From JAUILA01 sp050289805 (lineage in GTDB: Bacteria > Bacteroidota > Bacteroidia > Cytophagales > Cyclobacteriaceae), in assembly GCA_050289805.1 (NCBI GenBank), contig JBNKGL010000013.1, forward strand, positions 53,184 through 117,183: a stretch of 64,000 nucleotides of DNA. The letters are read 5' to 3'. Of this stretch, positions 15,186 through 23,256 are shown piece after piece. The position numbers were made by a program, and so were the translations under genes. The stretch's first letter is position 1. Each line of letters opens with the position of its first letter. The notes beneath the pieces are model-generated. The model was not told the origin of the DNA and ran no database searches. It saw nothing but the letters and a program-made list of their open reading frames with translations.

Positions 15186-15992
15186 TTGAGAGTCAGGATC
15201 ATTTTTCTACTTAAGAACAGAGGAAGTCATATTCCCTTTCATCATCAATATTTACTTGCACAGATGATCAAGGGAGTCCTTATGAAGGGCAGCGACGAGA
15301 AGTATATAAACTATTCGTTTTATAATTTTTCCGGACTGAAGGGACAGACCAAGATCAGCCGAAAGGGGCTGCATTATTATTCATCACGTGTAACACTGGT
15401 ACTTTCCTCGCCGAATAAGGAATTTATCGATTACTTCCTGACGAACTTATTCGATTTTCCCAAAGTTGAGCTGGGCGCTTTGGCGCTGCAGCCTGAGTTT
15501 GTGGAACTTGAAGAGGCAGTTGAAATGGGGGAGTATGGAAAATTCATCTGCATATCGCCGCTTGTTCTGATGAATTCAAGTTTCAACGACAGCACGGCCA
15601 AGCGATTCATTCCCCCGGAAACGGATTCATTCTCAGATCTACTGTATGAGTCGACCATTCAGAGAATGGCCAGCACAGGTGATTTTACGGATGAGCAGAT
15701 AGCCAGCTTTTATAAATTTCAGTTAATTCCTGACAAAAATTACATTGCCCGTTTGACGGCGCAACAGAAGAAATACGCGCGGATATATCCGGTATTTGAT
15801 CAGGATGTGAAGTATGAAGTCAGGGGCTATACATTTCCGTTCACCCTCTATGCGGCTCCTGAAGTTCTTGATTTTGTATTCAATTGCGGACTGGGTCAGT
15901 TCACTCATAAAGGTTTTGGAATGCTGGACGTTGCCAACTCAGATCCTAACAGTCGGGTTCTGAAATACGAATTTAACGCAACCGTTCATTGA
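15186..15992 (+). CDS. cas6: Orphan Cas6-like RAMP protein
   Basis: The 268-residue protein has the size and layout of Cas6, the RNase that cuts CRISPR transcripts. It shows an N-terminal strand (RVRIIFLL), I-P-F-H-H-Q-Y at 16-22 matching the V-P-Y-N-H-Q-Y of archaeal Cas6, a central FICISPLVLMN strand like the F-x-T-x-S-P-I of Cas6, and the glycine-rich C-terminal loop G-L-G-Q-F-T-H-K-G-F-G at 235-245 that marks RAMP proteins. The start is TTG 15186; no ATG lies in frame before the first conserved strand. No cas1, cas2, effector gene or CRISPR array is present in the window. From memory of the Pyrococcus enzyme, the segment holding its Tyr31 and His46 is shortened here and has no histidine. 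It may therefore not cut like CRISPR Cas6. The 3' end overlaps the Plug gene by 20 bases. Confidence 0.8.
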   Translation: MRVRIIFLLKNRGSHIPFHHQYLLAQMIKGVLMKGSDEKYINYSFYNFSGLKGQTKISRKGLHYYSSRVTLVLSSPNKEFIDYFLTNLFDFPKVELGALALQPEFVELEEAVEMGEYGKFICISPLVLMNSSFNDSTAKRFIPPETDSFSDLLYESTIQRMASTGDFTDEQIASFYKFQLIPDKNYIARLTAQQKKYARIYPVFDQDVKYEVRGYTFPFTLYAAPEVLDFVFNCGLGQFTHKGFGMLDVANSDPNSRVLKYEFNATVH

Positions 15993-17244
15993 GGGTAATG
16001 TGGCGGTAGCCTATCAGCTGATCGCCACGCATTTCAAGAGGGGTGTAATACACCAGTATCTCGTATTCATTTTCCGTTTCGAAATGATTTCCCTCCAGGT
16101 AATTCATGGGTAATGTGTCATTTTTGATCACGTACTGGTAGTCATACCAGCCCTGCTTGAGAATTTGACGTCCAGTGTATATCCCGCGCGAACGGTCATA
16201 CTGCATTCTGTTCTCAGGGATATAATGGTAATTATTCATTTGTCCCACCACATAGACTTCCCCCGGGATCGGCTCACTTTCAAGTGTGAATACCGCTTCC
16301 ACATAATCAGACTCCACGACGCCATTGCCGGTATCCATATTCGAAATGATGTAATTTCCGTTAAGGTCGTTGAGCAATGAGTATACCTCAAAAATCCTCG
16401 TCTTGTCCTTACCTAACACTACCTGGGTAGGGCGCTTGGAGAGATCTGTATAGGCGACATTCTGTCCGGGTGAGCGAAGTGACCGCATATCAAAGAACCT
16501 GAATTCATTTCCGCCTGTGAAGTAATCATTTTCAGCAAAAAAACGGTATTCCAGTGTCTTGTCTATTTCGCGGAAGAATGTAGGCTTGGTTACAGTAATG
16601 GAATTATCCCACCGTTGATTTTGGCGAAGGACAATGGTTATCTGTTCCATGGGGTTCTGAATCGGAAAATCCCGGTAATTAATGGCGAAATCCAGCTGTT
16701 GATTCATCCTGCTGATGGACGTGACGTTGGTGAGCCCGGAACTAAGGGCAATGTTGACCCGGTTATCAAAGACCATGAAACGTTTTGTAAGGATAATATC
16801 CTTTTGATCCCCTTCCCGGTACGCTACCAGCAGATAGTTGCCTGGTATTTTTATCCTTGGAACCTTGAACCTGTAATGGACGTAGTCCAGCTTGGTATCA
16901 ATTGAAAATTCGTAGGTATTGATATTAAATTCATTATAGTCAAACAGGTAATCCAGCGGCTTAAGGCCCGATGGTTTCCAGTCGCCGTTGCAATGAATGA
17001 TCCGTACCATGTAGTCTTCGGGAGAATCTACGAGATCATCAAATTCAAGTACCAGGGTCTGACTATTCAGCGCAGCTGCCGGTGGTTGCAACATATCCTG
17101 CGGCCGGCCCGTAAACGGATATAGCATTACCGTGCGTATCTCGGGCTCATAGGACCAGTCTTCATAACGGAGGGTTTTGTCAGCCTGAAAGTTTGAAAGG
17201 AGACCAAGTAATAGTGCAATGACGGATATATACGGATATGACAT
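15973..17244 (-). CDS. Type IX secretion system Plug protein (DUF5103)
   Basis: The 423-residue exported protein (signal peptide about 1-21, ending SNFQA) matches DUF5103: an N-terminal domain with YPFTGRPQDMLQPPAAALNS and LEFDDL, the RIIHCNGDWKPSGLKPLDYL segment, DYVHYRFKVPRIKIPGNYLLVAY, and a C-terminal FRFFDMRSLRSPGQNV block. In the F. johnsoniae T9SS structure a DUF5103 protein plugs the periplasmic opening of the SprA translocon when no substrate is passing (family knowledge). It fits the T9SS cargo encoded at 2240. It diverges from the ECF sigma gene across 111 bases that hold a 17-base inverted repeat. Other T9SS core genes are not in the window. Confidence 0.88.
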   Translation of the reverse strand: MSYPYISVIALLLGLLSNFQADKTLRYEDWSYEPEIRTVMLYPFTGRPQDMLQPPAAALNSQTLVLEFDDLVDSPEDYMVRIIHCNGDWKPSGLKPLDYLFDYNEFNINTYEFSIDTKLDYVHYRFKVPRIKIPGNYLLVAYREGDQKDIILTKRFMVFDNRVNIALSSGLTNVTSISRMNQQLDFAINYRDFPIQNPMEQITIVLRQNQRWDNSITVTKPTFFREIDKTLEYRFFAENDYFTGGNEFRFFDMRSLRSPGQNVAYTDLSKRPTQVVLGKDKTRIFEVYSLLNDLNGNYIISNMDTGNGVVESDYVEAVFTLESEPIPGEVYVVGQMNNYHYIPENRMQYDRSRGIYTGRQILKQGWYDYQYVIKNDTLPMNYLEGNHFETENEYEILVYYTPLEMRGDQLIGYRHITLNERLR

Positions 17245-17254
17245 AAAAGTTTTG

Positions 17255-17271
17255 TGGCAAAATTTTTGCCA
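17255..17271. promoter_or_regulatory. 17-base inverted repeat (TGGCAAAA-T-TTTTGCCA) between Plug and sigma genes
   Basis: Two perfect eight-base arms flank one central T, 11 bases upstream of the Plug start codon and 85 bases upstream of the sigma-factor start. Its size and symmetry fit a dimeric repressor site, but it is A+T rich and could also be a weak hairpin in the Plug leader. No regulator is assigned. Confidence 0.35.
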
Positions 17272-17355
17272 TGTTTTGATAAATACGAATTTATGAAAAT
17301 ATTTTTACCCGCTTCCAACCTATAACTCAGGTTCCGGGTCACTAAGAACAGATAC

Positions 17356-17907
17356 ATGGAATCTGAAAAAGCGCTAATCAGAGGTTGTCAACAGGGGGAC
17401 CGCATTTCCCAGCGGGAGCTCTATGATAAATTTGCCGGACAAATGCTGGCAATCAGCAAGCGCTATTCCAAATCTGAACTGGAGGCGGAGGATATCCTTC
17501 AGGATGCATTTATTAAGGTGTTCAGAAATATTTCAAATTTCAGGGAAGAATCGAGCCTTTATTTCTGGATTAAACGAATTGTCGTTAATACCGCGCTAAA
17601 CAGCCAGCGAAGCAAATTATACACATTTCCCATGTCGGATGTGTATACGCTCCCATTACACGTAGGGGAGAAATTTACACTGGCAGATTTTCATTTTGAT
17701 GAATTACTGAAAATGGTGAGAGAACTGCCTGATGGCTGTCAGACAATCTTTAACCTGTTTGCAATCGAAGGTTATTCGCACGGTGATATCGCTGAAATGC
17801 TAGGAATAAGTGAGGGCACCTCAAAGTCGCAATATGCGCGGGCCAGGAGCCTGTTACAGGAAAAAATATTGAAAGAAAAAGGAGTTACCTATGGAAGCTC
17901 AGAATAA
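17356..17907 (+). CDS. ECF-family RNA polymerase sigma factor
   Basis: The 183-residue protein has sigma region 2 at about 24-95 (SELEAEDILQDAFIKVFRNI, then SLYFWIKRIVVNTALN) and region 4 at about 125-178 (LPDGCQTIFNLFAIEGYSHGDIAEMLGISEGTSKSQYARAR, a helix-turn-helix that reads the -35 element). No region 1 or 3 is present, as in ECF factors. The last 17 bases overlap the next gene, whose product has an anti-sigma-like N-terminus, so the pair is likely coupled and mutually controlling. In P. gingivalis an ECF factor (SigP) controls T9SS genes; whether this one does is only suggested by its position beside the Plug gene. Confidence 0.93.
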   Translation: MESEKALIRGCQQGDRISQRELYDKFAGQMLAISKRYSKSELEAEDILQDAFIKVFRNISNFREESSLYFWIKRIVVNTALNSQRSKLYTFPMSDVYTLPLHVGEKFTLADFHFDELLKMVRELPDGCQTIFNLFAIEGYSHGDIAEMLGISEGTSKSQYARARSLLQEKILKEKGVTYGSSE

Positions 17908-19168
17908 TAATTATTTTGAAAAGGCCTGGCAGCAGGCAATGAACGGGGCCGAAGTCACGCCCAGGCCGGAAATCTGGGAAGGTATCGAGGCAAGACTCGA
18001 TCAGGGCGGTGGCTATGGAAAGCGGATATGGCTTTTGAAATTGGCAATAGCCGCCTCTGTATTGTTTGCCATGACAACGGCAGGCCTGTATTTTACGGCT
18101 AAGCCCGGCCAGCATGGTGTATCTGAATTCACATCAGATACCGGTAAAAAAACTGAATCTGCCATTCCAGAGACCCCGGACAATACCGGGTTGCTGTCAG
18201 AAAGCACCGCCCCGTCGAAGGATGACAAAGTAAATGCTCCATCAAAGATGAAGACATCGAAGATGCCGGTACCTGTTTTGTCAGAACCTAGGGGCAGGGA
18301 TGAGCAACTCACTGGAGATAATGTATTTGGGGAGACAGAACCTGTGCAATGGGTGGTTTTTGATGCTCCTTCGATCGATGGACTAAATCCGTTTGTGGCT
18401 GTAACCATTGAGCTTCCTTCTGAAGTTATTTTCCAGCGTGTATTGACTTTACCGCAGCCGAAAGATCTTGCAAATAATCATCTTTGGGCAGGGTTAAACG
18501 TGGCCGGAGGGTCTTTAAATTCAAGTGCAGGATCAGTTTCCACGCTTCAGGTGGCAGATTTTGATAATACCGCAGGGAATGTCATGGTTGGCAAAACAGA
18601 AACCCAAACCACGGGAACTGTAATGAATGTTGGCCTTGGCCTTGGAAAACGAATCGCACGCAGATGGGTGATACAGGGTGGTCTGAATTACAGTCAGCGT
18701 ACTGCCAGCGGAACATCAAACCTTGTTTCGGGAAGCAGCAATGTACAATCCGTGGCGATGGAACTAAAGCAAAGTCAGGATAACGCACAATTAACCGTAA
18801 CAGAGCCGTACGATGTTAATCATACAATAAGTTATGTTTCAGTTCCGGTTCAGGTTGGTTATGTTCTTTTGGATAAGAAGGTTGATATCACCTTGCTTGG
18901 CGGTATTTCAAATGATATTCTCATGCAGCATAAGGTTTCTGATGCTGATGGAAATCTCGCTTCGACAACCTTGAATGAAGATTCTAATTTCAGTAAATAT
19001 GCTGTGAGTGCCCTGGCAAGTGCCGAAGTGAGTTATCCGCTGGGTAAGCATTATACCATCAGTGCATATCCTCAAATTCGCCAATATCTCACCGAGGTTC
19101 AAAAGGACGTAAATTCCAATCCTCCTTTATCGCTTGAAATGGGATTTCGCCTTAGCTACGTATTTTAG
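17891..19168 (+). CDS. Anti-sigma-like anchor joined to an outer-membrane beta-barrel domain
   Basis: The 425-residue product has three parts. Residues 1-45 form a short cytoplasmic segment with an R-P-E-I-W-E-G-I-E-A-R-L-D motif of the kind found at the start of Bacteroidota anti-sigma-like proteins. One membrane helix spans about 47-70. A Ser/Thr/Pro/Lys-rich linker (about 71-150) leads to a C-terminal PorT/OmpA-like beta-barrel domain (about 185-425) with alternating strands, ending LSYVF with the terminal Phe typical of outer-membrane proteins. ATG 17891 follows AAGGAG-type purines and overlaps the sigma gene. One chain would have to link inner and outer membranes. Alternatively the N-terminal part may be cut off. 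The module is a candidate trans-envelope sensor (inference). Confidence 0.8.
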   Translation: MEAQNNNYFEKAWQQAMNGAEVTPRPEIWEGIEARLDQGGGYGKRIWLLKLAIAASVLFAMTTAGLYFTAKPGQHGVSEFTSDTGKKTESAIPETPDNTGLLSESTAPSKDDKVNAPSKMKTSKMPVPVLSEPRGRDEQLTGDNVFGETEPVQWVVFDAPSIDGLNPFVAVTIELPSEVIFQRVLTLPQPKDLANNHLWAGLNVAGGSLNSSAGSVSTLQVADFDNTAGNVMVGKTETQTTGTVMNVGLGLGKRIARRWVIQGGLNYSQRTASGTSNLVSGSSNVQSVAMELKQSQDNAQLTVTEPYDVNHTISYVSVPVQVGYVLLDKKVDITLLGGISNDILMQHKVSDADGNLASTTLNEDSNFSKYAVSALASAEVSYPLGKHYTISAYPQIRQYLTEVQKDVNSNPPLSLEMGFRLSYVF

Positions 19169-21081
19169 GACTGTTCTATAGTATCGATTTGCCCGGCGAT
19201 CTCTTCCCACTGATCCTGGAGCTGATCTATTTTAGATTTGAGCTTATCGTACGTTGCGGTAGCCTTTGAAAGTGCATCAGGATCTGCATAAACTTCAGGT
19301 TTTGCCATGTGCGCCTCACTCATTTTGATTTCAGACTCAATTTCGGCGATCTCATCCTCAACACCGGATAATTTATCCTGCAGCTTTTTTAATTCTTTTT
19401 GCTCTTCATCAGGCTGTTGCCGACGTTCTTTTTTAACAGGTTCCTTCCTCGTATTTTCTTCGGGTTGACCCGTCTCTTCCGGTCCCCGGACTTCATTTCG
19501 CCAGTATAGATATTCCCGATAGGTTCCCGGGTATTCCTTGATCTCATGATCTTCGATATACCAAATCTTGTTCGCCACCTCCGATATAAAATGGCGATTG
19601 TGACTTACCACAACAAATGTTCCCTGGTATTGCTGAAGGGCCTGTATCAGGATGTTCTCGCTTATGAAATCGAGATGGTTGGTTGGTTCATCCAGCAGCA
19701 GGAAATTGGCTTCCGAAATTAATGTTTTTGCCAATGCGACGCGCGATTTTTCACCTCCGGAAAGTACCTTGATCTTTTTAAAAACATCATCATCACTGAA
19801 CAGGAAACAACCTAGTATTTGCCGCAATTCAAGTTCCGTTTTATCACTGCCTGCCTGCTTTAATTCCTCAAGAATTTCATTGTTCACATGAAGTGCTTCC
19901 AGCTGGTGCTGGGCATAGAAACCCTCGATCACATTATAACCTTCTTCACGCTCTCCATCAATTTCTTCAGTCCCTGATATGATACGCAGCAGGGTGGATT
20001 TTCCTTTTCCATTGGCCCCGATCAACGCAATCTTATCACCGCGCTCGATGATTGCTGAGGTATTTTTCAGAATAGTAAGATCACCATATGATTTGGAAAT
20101 ATCATGCAGTCGCATGACATGGCGACCCGACTTCTGTTTGAATTTGAATTTAAAATTTACCGCTGCAGTATCATCCACCACATCTTCAACCCGATCCATA
20201 CGCTCGAGGGCTTTCACACGTGACTGGACCTGTCGTGCCTTGGTCGATTTTGCACGAAACCTTTCAATGAAACGTTCTGTCTGCCGAATTTTTTGCTGCT
20301 GGTTCTCAAATGCGTTTTTCTGGATCTCAGAGCGGAGCTCTTTTTCTTCCATATAAAAATCATAGTTCCCTTCATAGCTGATGAGTTGTTCCATTGCAAC
20401 TTCCACTATCCGGTTCACGGTATTATTCAGGAACTGGCGGTCGTGGGAGACAATAATCACAGCGCCTTCATAATTGCGTATATAGTTTTCGACCCATTCT
20501 ATGGAAGGAAGATCCAGGTGGTTGGTCGGCTCATCCAGCATAAGCAGGGAAGGCTTCTCAAGTAATAGTTTGGCCAGCATCACGCGCATACGCCAACCTC
20601 CGGAAAACTGTTTTAGCGGTCGGTGAAGGTCTTCGGTGCGAAATCCTATTCCTTCGAGAATCTCTTCCGCCTTTGCCTGCATTGAATATCCTTCCAGTTG
20701 TTCAAATTTATCCTGAAGCTTGGTAAGCTTGTCAATCAGGTCATCCGAATATTCTGTCTCTAGCTTTTTGAGGATCTTTTCAATCTTTCGCTGTGTATCC
20801 ACGGCTTCTCCAAAAGCGGTCATGGCTACGGTGAGAATGCTGTCATCGGTAAGGTATGAAAGAAGGTCCTGGTTTAGAAAACCAACAGTACATTCATTAC
20901 TCTTTGAAATCTCACCCTCATCCGGCTGATAATCCCCGTTGATTAGTTTCAGTAAAGTGGACTTACCTTTTCCATTCAACCCGATAAGCCCGATCTTGTC
21001 TTTAGGTTTAATGTGAAGAGCGGCATTTTGGTATAATGCCCTTCCACCAATGAAATAGCTTAGATTATTTATTGCAAGCAT
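19165..21081 (-). CDS. ABC-F family ATPase (YheS/Uup-like)
   Basis: This 638-residue soluble protein has two ABC domains in one chain and no membrane segment, as in ABC-F translation factors. Walker A motifs are GLNGKGKST (about 35-43) and GANGKGKST (about 340-348); signatures are SGGWRMR and SGGEKSR, each followed by LDEPTNHLD. The interdomain linker (about 240-300, ERFIERFRAKSTKARQVQSR) is the P-site tRNA-interacting motif region. The C-terminal arm (about 520-630) is a charged coiled coil. The start is set at ATG 21081 (MLAINNLSYF); the longer reading adds seven residues of no known role. A TACCTTTG box lies four bases before the start. Stop overlaps the convergent barrel gene by four bases. 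Confidence 0.95.
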   Translation of the reverse strand: MLAINNLSYFIGGRALYQNAALHIKPKDKIGLIGLNGKGKSTLLKLINGDYQPDEGEISKSNECTVGFLNQDLLSYLTDDSILTVAMTAFGEAVDTQRKIEKILKKLETEYSDDLIDKLTKLQDKFEQLEGYSMQAKAEEILEGIGFRTEDLHRPLKQFSGGWRMRVMLAKLLLEKPSLLMLDEPTNHLDLPSIEWVENYIRNYEGAVIIVSHDRQFLNNTVNRIVEVAMEQLISYEGNYDFYMEEKELRSEIQKNAFENQQQKIRQTERFIERFRAKSTKARQVQSRVKALERMDRVEDVVDDTAAVNFKFKFKQKSGRHVMRLHDISKSYGDLTILKNTSAIIERGDKIALIGANGKGKSTLLRIISGTEEIDGEREEGYNVIEGFYAQHQLEALHVNNEILEELKQAGSDKTELELRQILGCFLFSDDDVFKKIKVLSGGEKSRVALAKTLISEANFLLLDEPTNHLDFISENILIQALQQYQGTFVVVSHNRHFISEVANKIWYIEDHEIKEYPGTYREYLYWRNEVRGPEETGQPEENTRKEPVKKERRQQPDEEQKELKKLQDKLSGVEDEIAEIESEIKMSEAHMAKPEVYADPDALSKATATYDKLKSKIDQLQDQWEEIAGQIDTIEQS

Positions 21082-21085
21082 GCTG

Positions 21086-21093
21086 CAAAGGTA
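21086..21093 (-). promoter_or_regulatory. Candidate -7 box (TACCTTTG) next to the ABC-F start codon
   Basis: On the minus strand TACCTTTG matches TAnnTTTG and ends four bases before the ATG, so a transcript from here would be leaderless or nearly so. No -33 TTG is found about 19 bases upstream, which leaves the call weak. Confidence 0.3.
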
Positions 21094-21170
21094 GCAAACC
21101 ATCAGAAATGACCTTGCACCGCATGGCGGAACGATGAAAAAAAGTTAGATTCGTGCTAAATATCTTTATT

Positions 21171-22304
21171 ATGAATAAAATATATATTCTCTTATTTCTC
21201 GCTCTTTGTGTGTCATGCAAATCAGAAACGACTGAAGTTGATGAGCCTGCTGAGCCAGTCCAGGAAGAAGCACTGGCTGCATTAAATCTTCCGGATGGAT
21301 TTGAAATCCGAACCTACGCTAATGTGGATAATGCCAGGTCGATGGCTTTAAGCCCTTCCGGTATATTATATGTGGGCAATCGCAGCGGTGATAAGGTTTA
21401 TGCGGTAAAAGATACCGACGGTGACTTTGTAGGTGATGAGCTGTATGTAATTGACAGCGGATTGGTGCTTCCGAATGGTGTGGCATTCAGAAACGGCGAC
21501 CTGTATGTGGCTGAAGTTAGCCGGATACTTAAATATGCAGATATCGAAAACAACCTGGCATCTCCTCCGGATCCTGAAGTGATCTACGATGAATTTCCCA
21601 CGGAGAAACATCACGGGTGGAAGTATATCGCTTTTGATGCCGATGGAAAACTGTACGTCCCGGTAGGCGCCCCCTGTAATATTTGTAACCCTGATGATGA
21701 GATCTTTGCATCCATTACCCGGATGAACCCTGATGGAACCGGACTGGAAGTTTTTGCCCATGGGGTGAGAAATTCTGTTGGCTTCGACTGGAATCCGGAA
21801 ACCGGTGATCTATGGTTTACTGACAACGGCCGGGATAATCTTGGCGACAGTATTCCTCCCTGTGAAATGAACCGGGTAACTGAAGCCGGACAACATTTTG
21901 GATATCCATTCTGTCATGGCGGTTACATCTCAGACCCCGAGTTCGGGGAACTGGGTAATTGCGATGATTATGTCGCTCCCCAGGTTCGTTTTGAAGCACA
22001 TACAGCACCGCTGGGAATGAAATTTTACCAGGGGAATATGTTTCCGGCTGATTTTAAAGGTGATATCATTGTCGCCCAGCACGGATCCTGGAACCGTTCA
22101 AAGAAAATCGGTTACAGGCTGATGCGTGTATCGGTAGAAAACGGTGAAGCAACCGGCCACAGCGTATTTATTGACGGGTGGCTGAATGATGAGACACAGG
22201 AATCGTGGGGCCGGCCTGTCGATGTGGTTGAGATGCCCGATGGATCCCTCCTGGTGTCTGATGATCAGGCAGGAAAGATCTATCGGATCACCTATAACGG
22301 TTAA
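21171..22304 (+). CDS. Lipoprotein beta-propeller dehydrogenase (L-sorbosone/PQQ-type)
   Basis: The 377-residue lipoprotein has lipobox L-C-V-S-C (Cys16), then a six-bladed-propeller dehydrogenase of the sorbosone/PQQ-glucose type: RSMALSPSGILYVGNRSGDKVYAV, LPNGVAFRNGDLYVAEVSRI, HHGWKYIAFDADGKLYVPVGAPCNICN, HGVRNSVGFDWNPETGDLWFTDNGRD and a C-terminal GSLLVSDDQAGKIYRI. The conserved His-His-Gly and Arg-Asn positions match this class, in which PQQ oxidises sugars or aldehydes in the periplasm. ATG 21171 is chosen over GTG 21153 because the lipoprotein signal starts there. The substrate is unknown. It converges with the DUF1579-type gene with a four-base overlap. Confidence 0.82.
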   Translation: MNKIYILLFLALCVSCKSETTEVDEPAEPVQEEALAALNLPDGFEIRTYANVDNARSMALSPSGILYVGNRSGDKVYAVKDTDGDFVGDELYVIDSGLVLPNGVAFRNGDLYVAEVSRILKYADIENNLASPPDPEVIYDEFPTEKHHGWKYIAFDADGKLYVPVGAPCNICNPDDEIFASITRMNPDGTGLEVFAHGVRNSVGFDWNPETGDLWFTDNGRDNLGDSIPPCEMNRVTEAGQHFGYPFCHGGYISDPEFGELGNCDDYVAPQVRFEAHTAPLGMKFYQGNMFPADFKGDIIVAQHGSWNRSKKIGYRLMRVSVENGEATGHSVFIDGWLNDETQESWGRPVDVVEMPDGSLLVSDDQAGKIYRITYNG

Positions 22305-23188
22305 GGTTTTTCCTGACGAATATAAAGTCCGTCAAAAGATGAACTCCAGGTTGTGCCATTATCCCGGGAGGTTTCAATCAGTTGACGGACATTTCCATTT
22401 TCAAGCAGGGTGAAGGTCATACGGTTTGTGATCTCGTTTCCATTAGCTCCAATCATATTTCCGGTAAATTCAAGCATACCTTCAGATTTGCCTGTTTCAA
22501 AATAATTGGTGATGTCACCTGCACTGCCCACCCAATGCTGGTGCCATCGCTTTTCCAGCGGGTCATAATAGTTAATGCTTTGTCCCGTATAATCCCTTGG
22601 ATAGGTGGTATAGCTTTCATGAATTGCGCACCCTCCATTGGCACGTGTGATCATGTTTTCGCCCACCTTTCTTCCATTCACATAAACATCCCATGAACCG
22701 ATCCAGAAATCAAAATGCCGTGATTCCTGCTGACTCAGGCACGGGTAGGTATTAAGTTCGACTTTTTCAATCATGGACTTCCATTCCGGCATTGAATGCA
22801 GCGGCTCAAATACGGGGTCCTGCGTGAGGCGAATATAATTACGCATTCCCGCAACAGATCCATCCGTTAATTCCTTCATCGCCATCTTGATGTTGTCCTG
22901 CTCCAATTGATTCTGAGCCCGTTGAAAGGCGACAATGGGTAAAGGAAAGTTATTCCTGACAGCCAGTTGGAAAAATTGATCTGCCTGATCCCATTGCTTC
23001 AGACCTGTATGTACCATACCCAGTTTATACATGACCAGTGAATCTTCCGGGTAGGTTTTTAAATAGGAACTGTACAGGTCTTCAGCCTCCTGGTATTGAT
23101 TTTCCTGTAGTAATTGATCGGCTTCAGGAGTCTGCGCAATGGCTGTTGTTGTTATCAGACAAATTATCAGTGTCTTGAATGCTTTCAT
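22301..23188 (-). CDS. Exported TPR plus DUF1579-like protein
   Basis: The 295-residue protein has a signal peptide (1-18, ending AIAQ), then two or three TPR-like helical pairs (about 20-125, with EADQLLQENQYQEAEDLYSSYL and MYKLGMVHTGLKQWDQADQFF), and a C-terminal lipocalin-like DUF1579 domain (about 160-290, starting HFDFWIGSWDVYVNG and with YYDPLEKRWHQHWVGSAGD). The C-terminal fold is a beta-barrel that may bind a small hydrophobic ligand; this is known only for relatives. It is transcribed alone and has a 68-base gap to the AraC gene, which is upstream on the same strand and may drive it. The function is not known. Confidence 0.75.
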   Translation of the reverse strand: MKAFKTLIICLITTTAIAQTPEADQLLQENQYQEAEDLYSSYLKTYPEDSLVMYKLGMVHTGLKQWDQADQFFQLAVRNNFPLPIVAFQRAQNQLEQDNIKMAMKELTDGSVAGMRNYIRLTQDPVFEPLHSMPEWKSMIEKVELNTYPCLSQQESRHFDFWIGSWDVYVNGRKVGENMITRANGGCAIHESYTTYPRDYTGQSINYYDPLEKRWHQHWVGSAGDITNYFETGKSEGMLEFTGNMIGANGNEITNRMTFTLLENGNVRQLIETSRDNGTTWSSSFDGLYIRQEKP

Positions 23189-23256
23189 GGTACATTGAGT
23201 TTTGAACCAATAAATGGAATTATTGGGAGATAGGAGTGTGAATTTATAAAAATATA

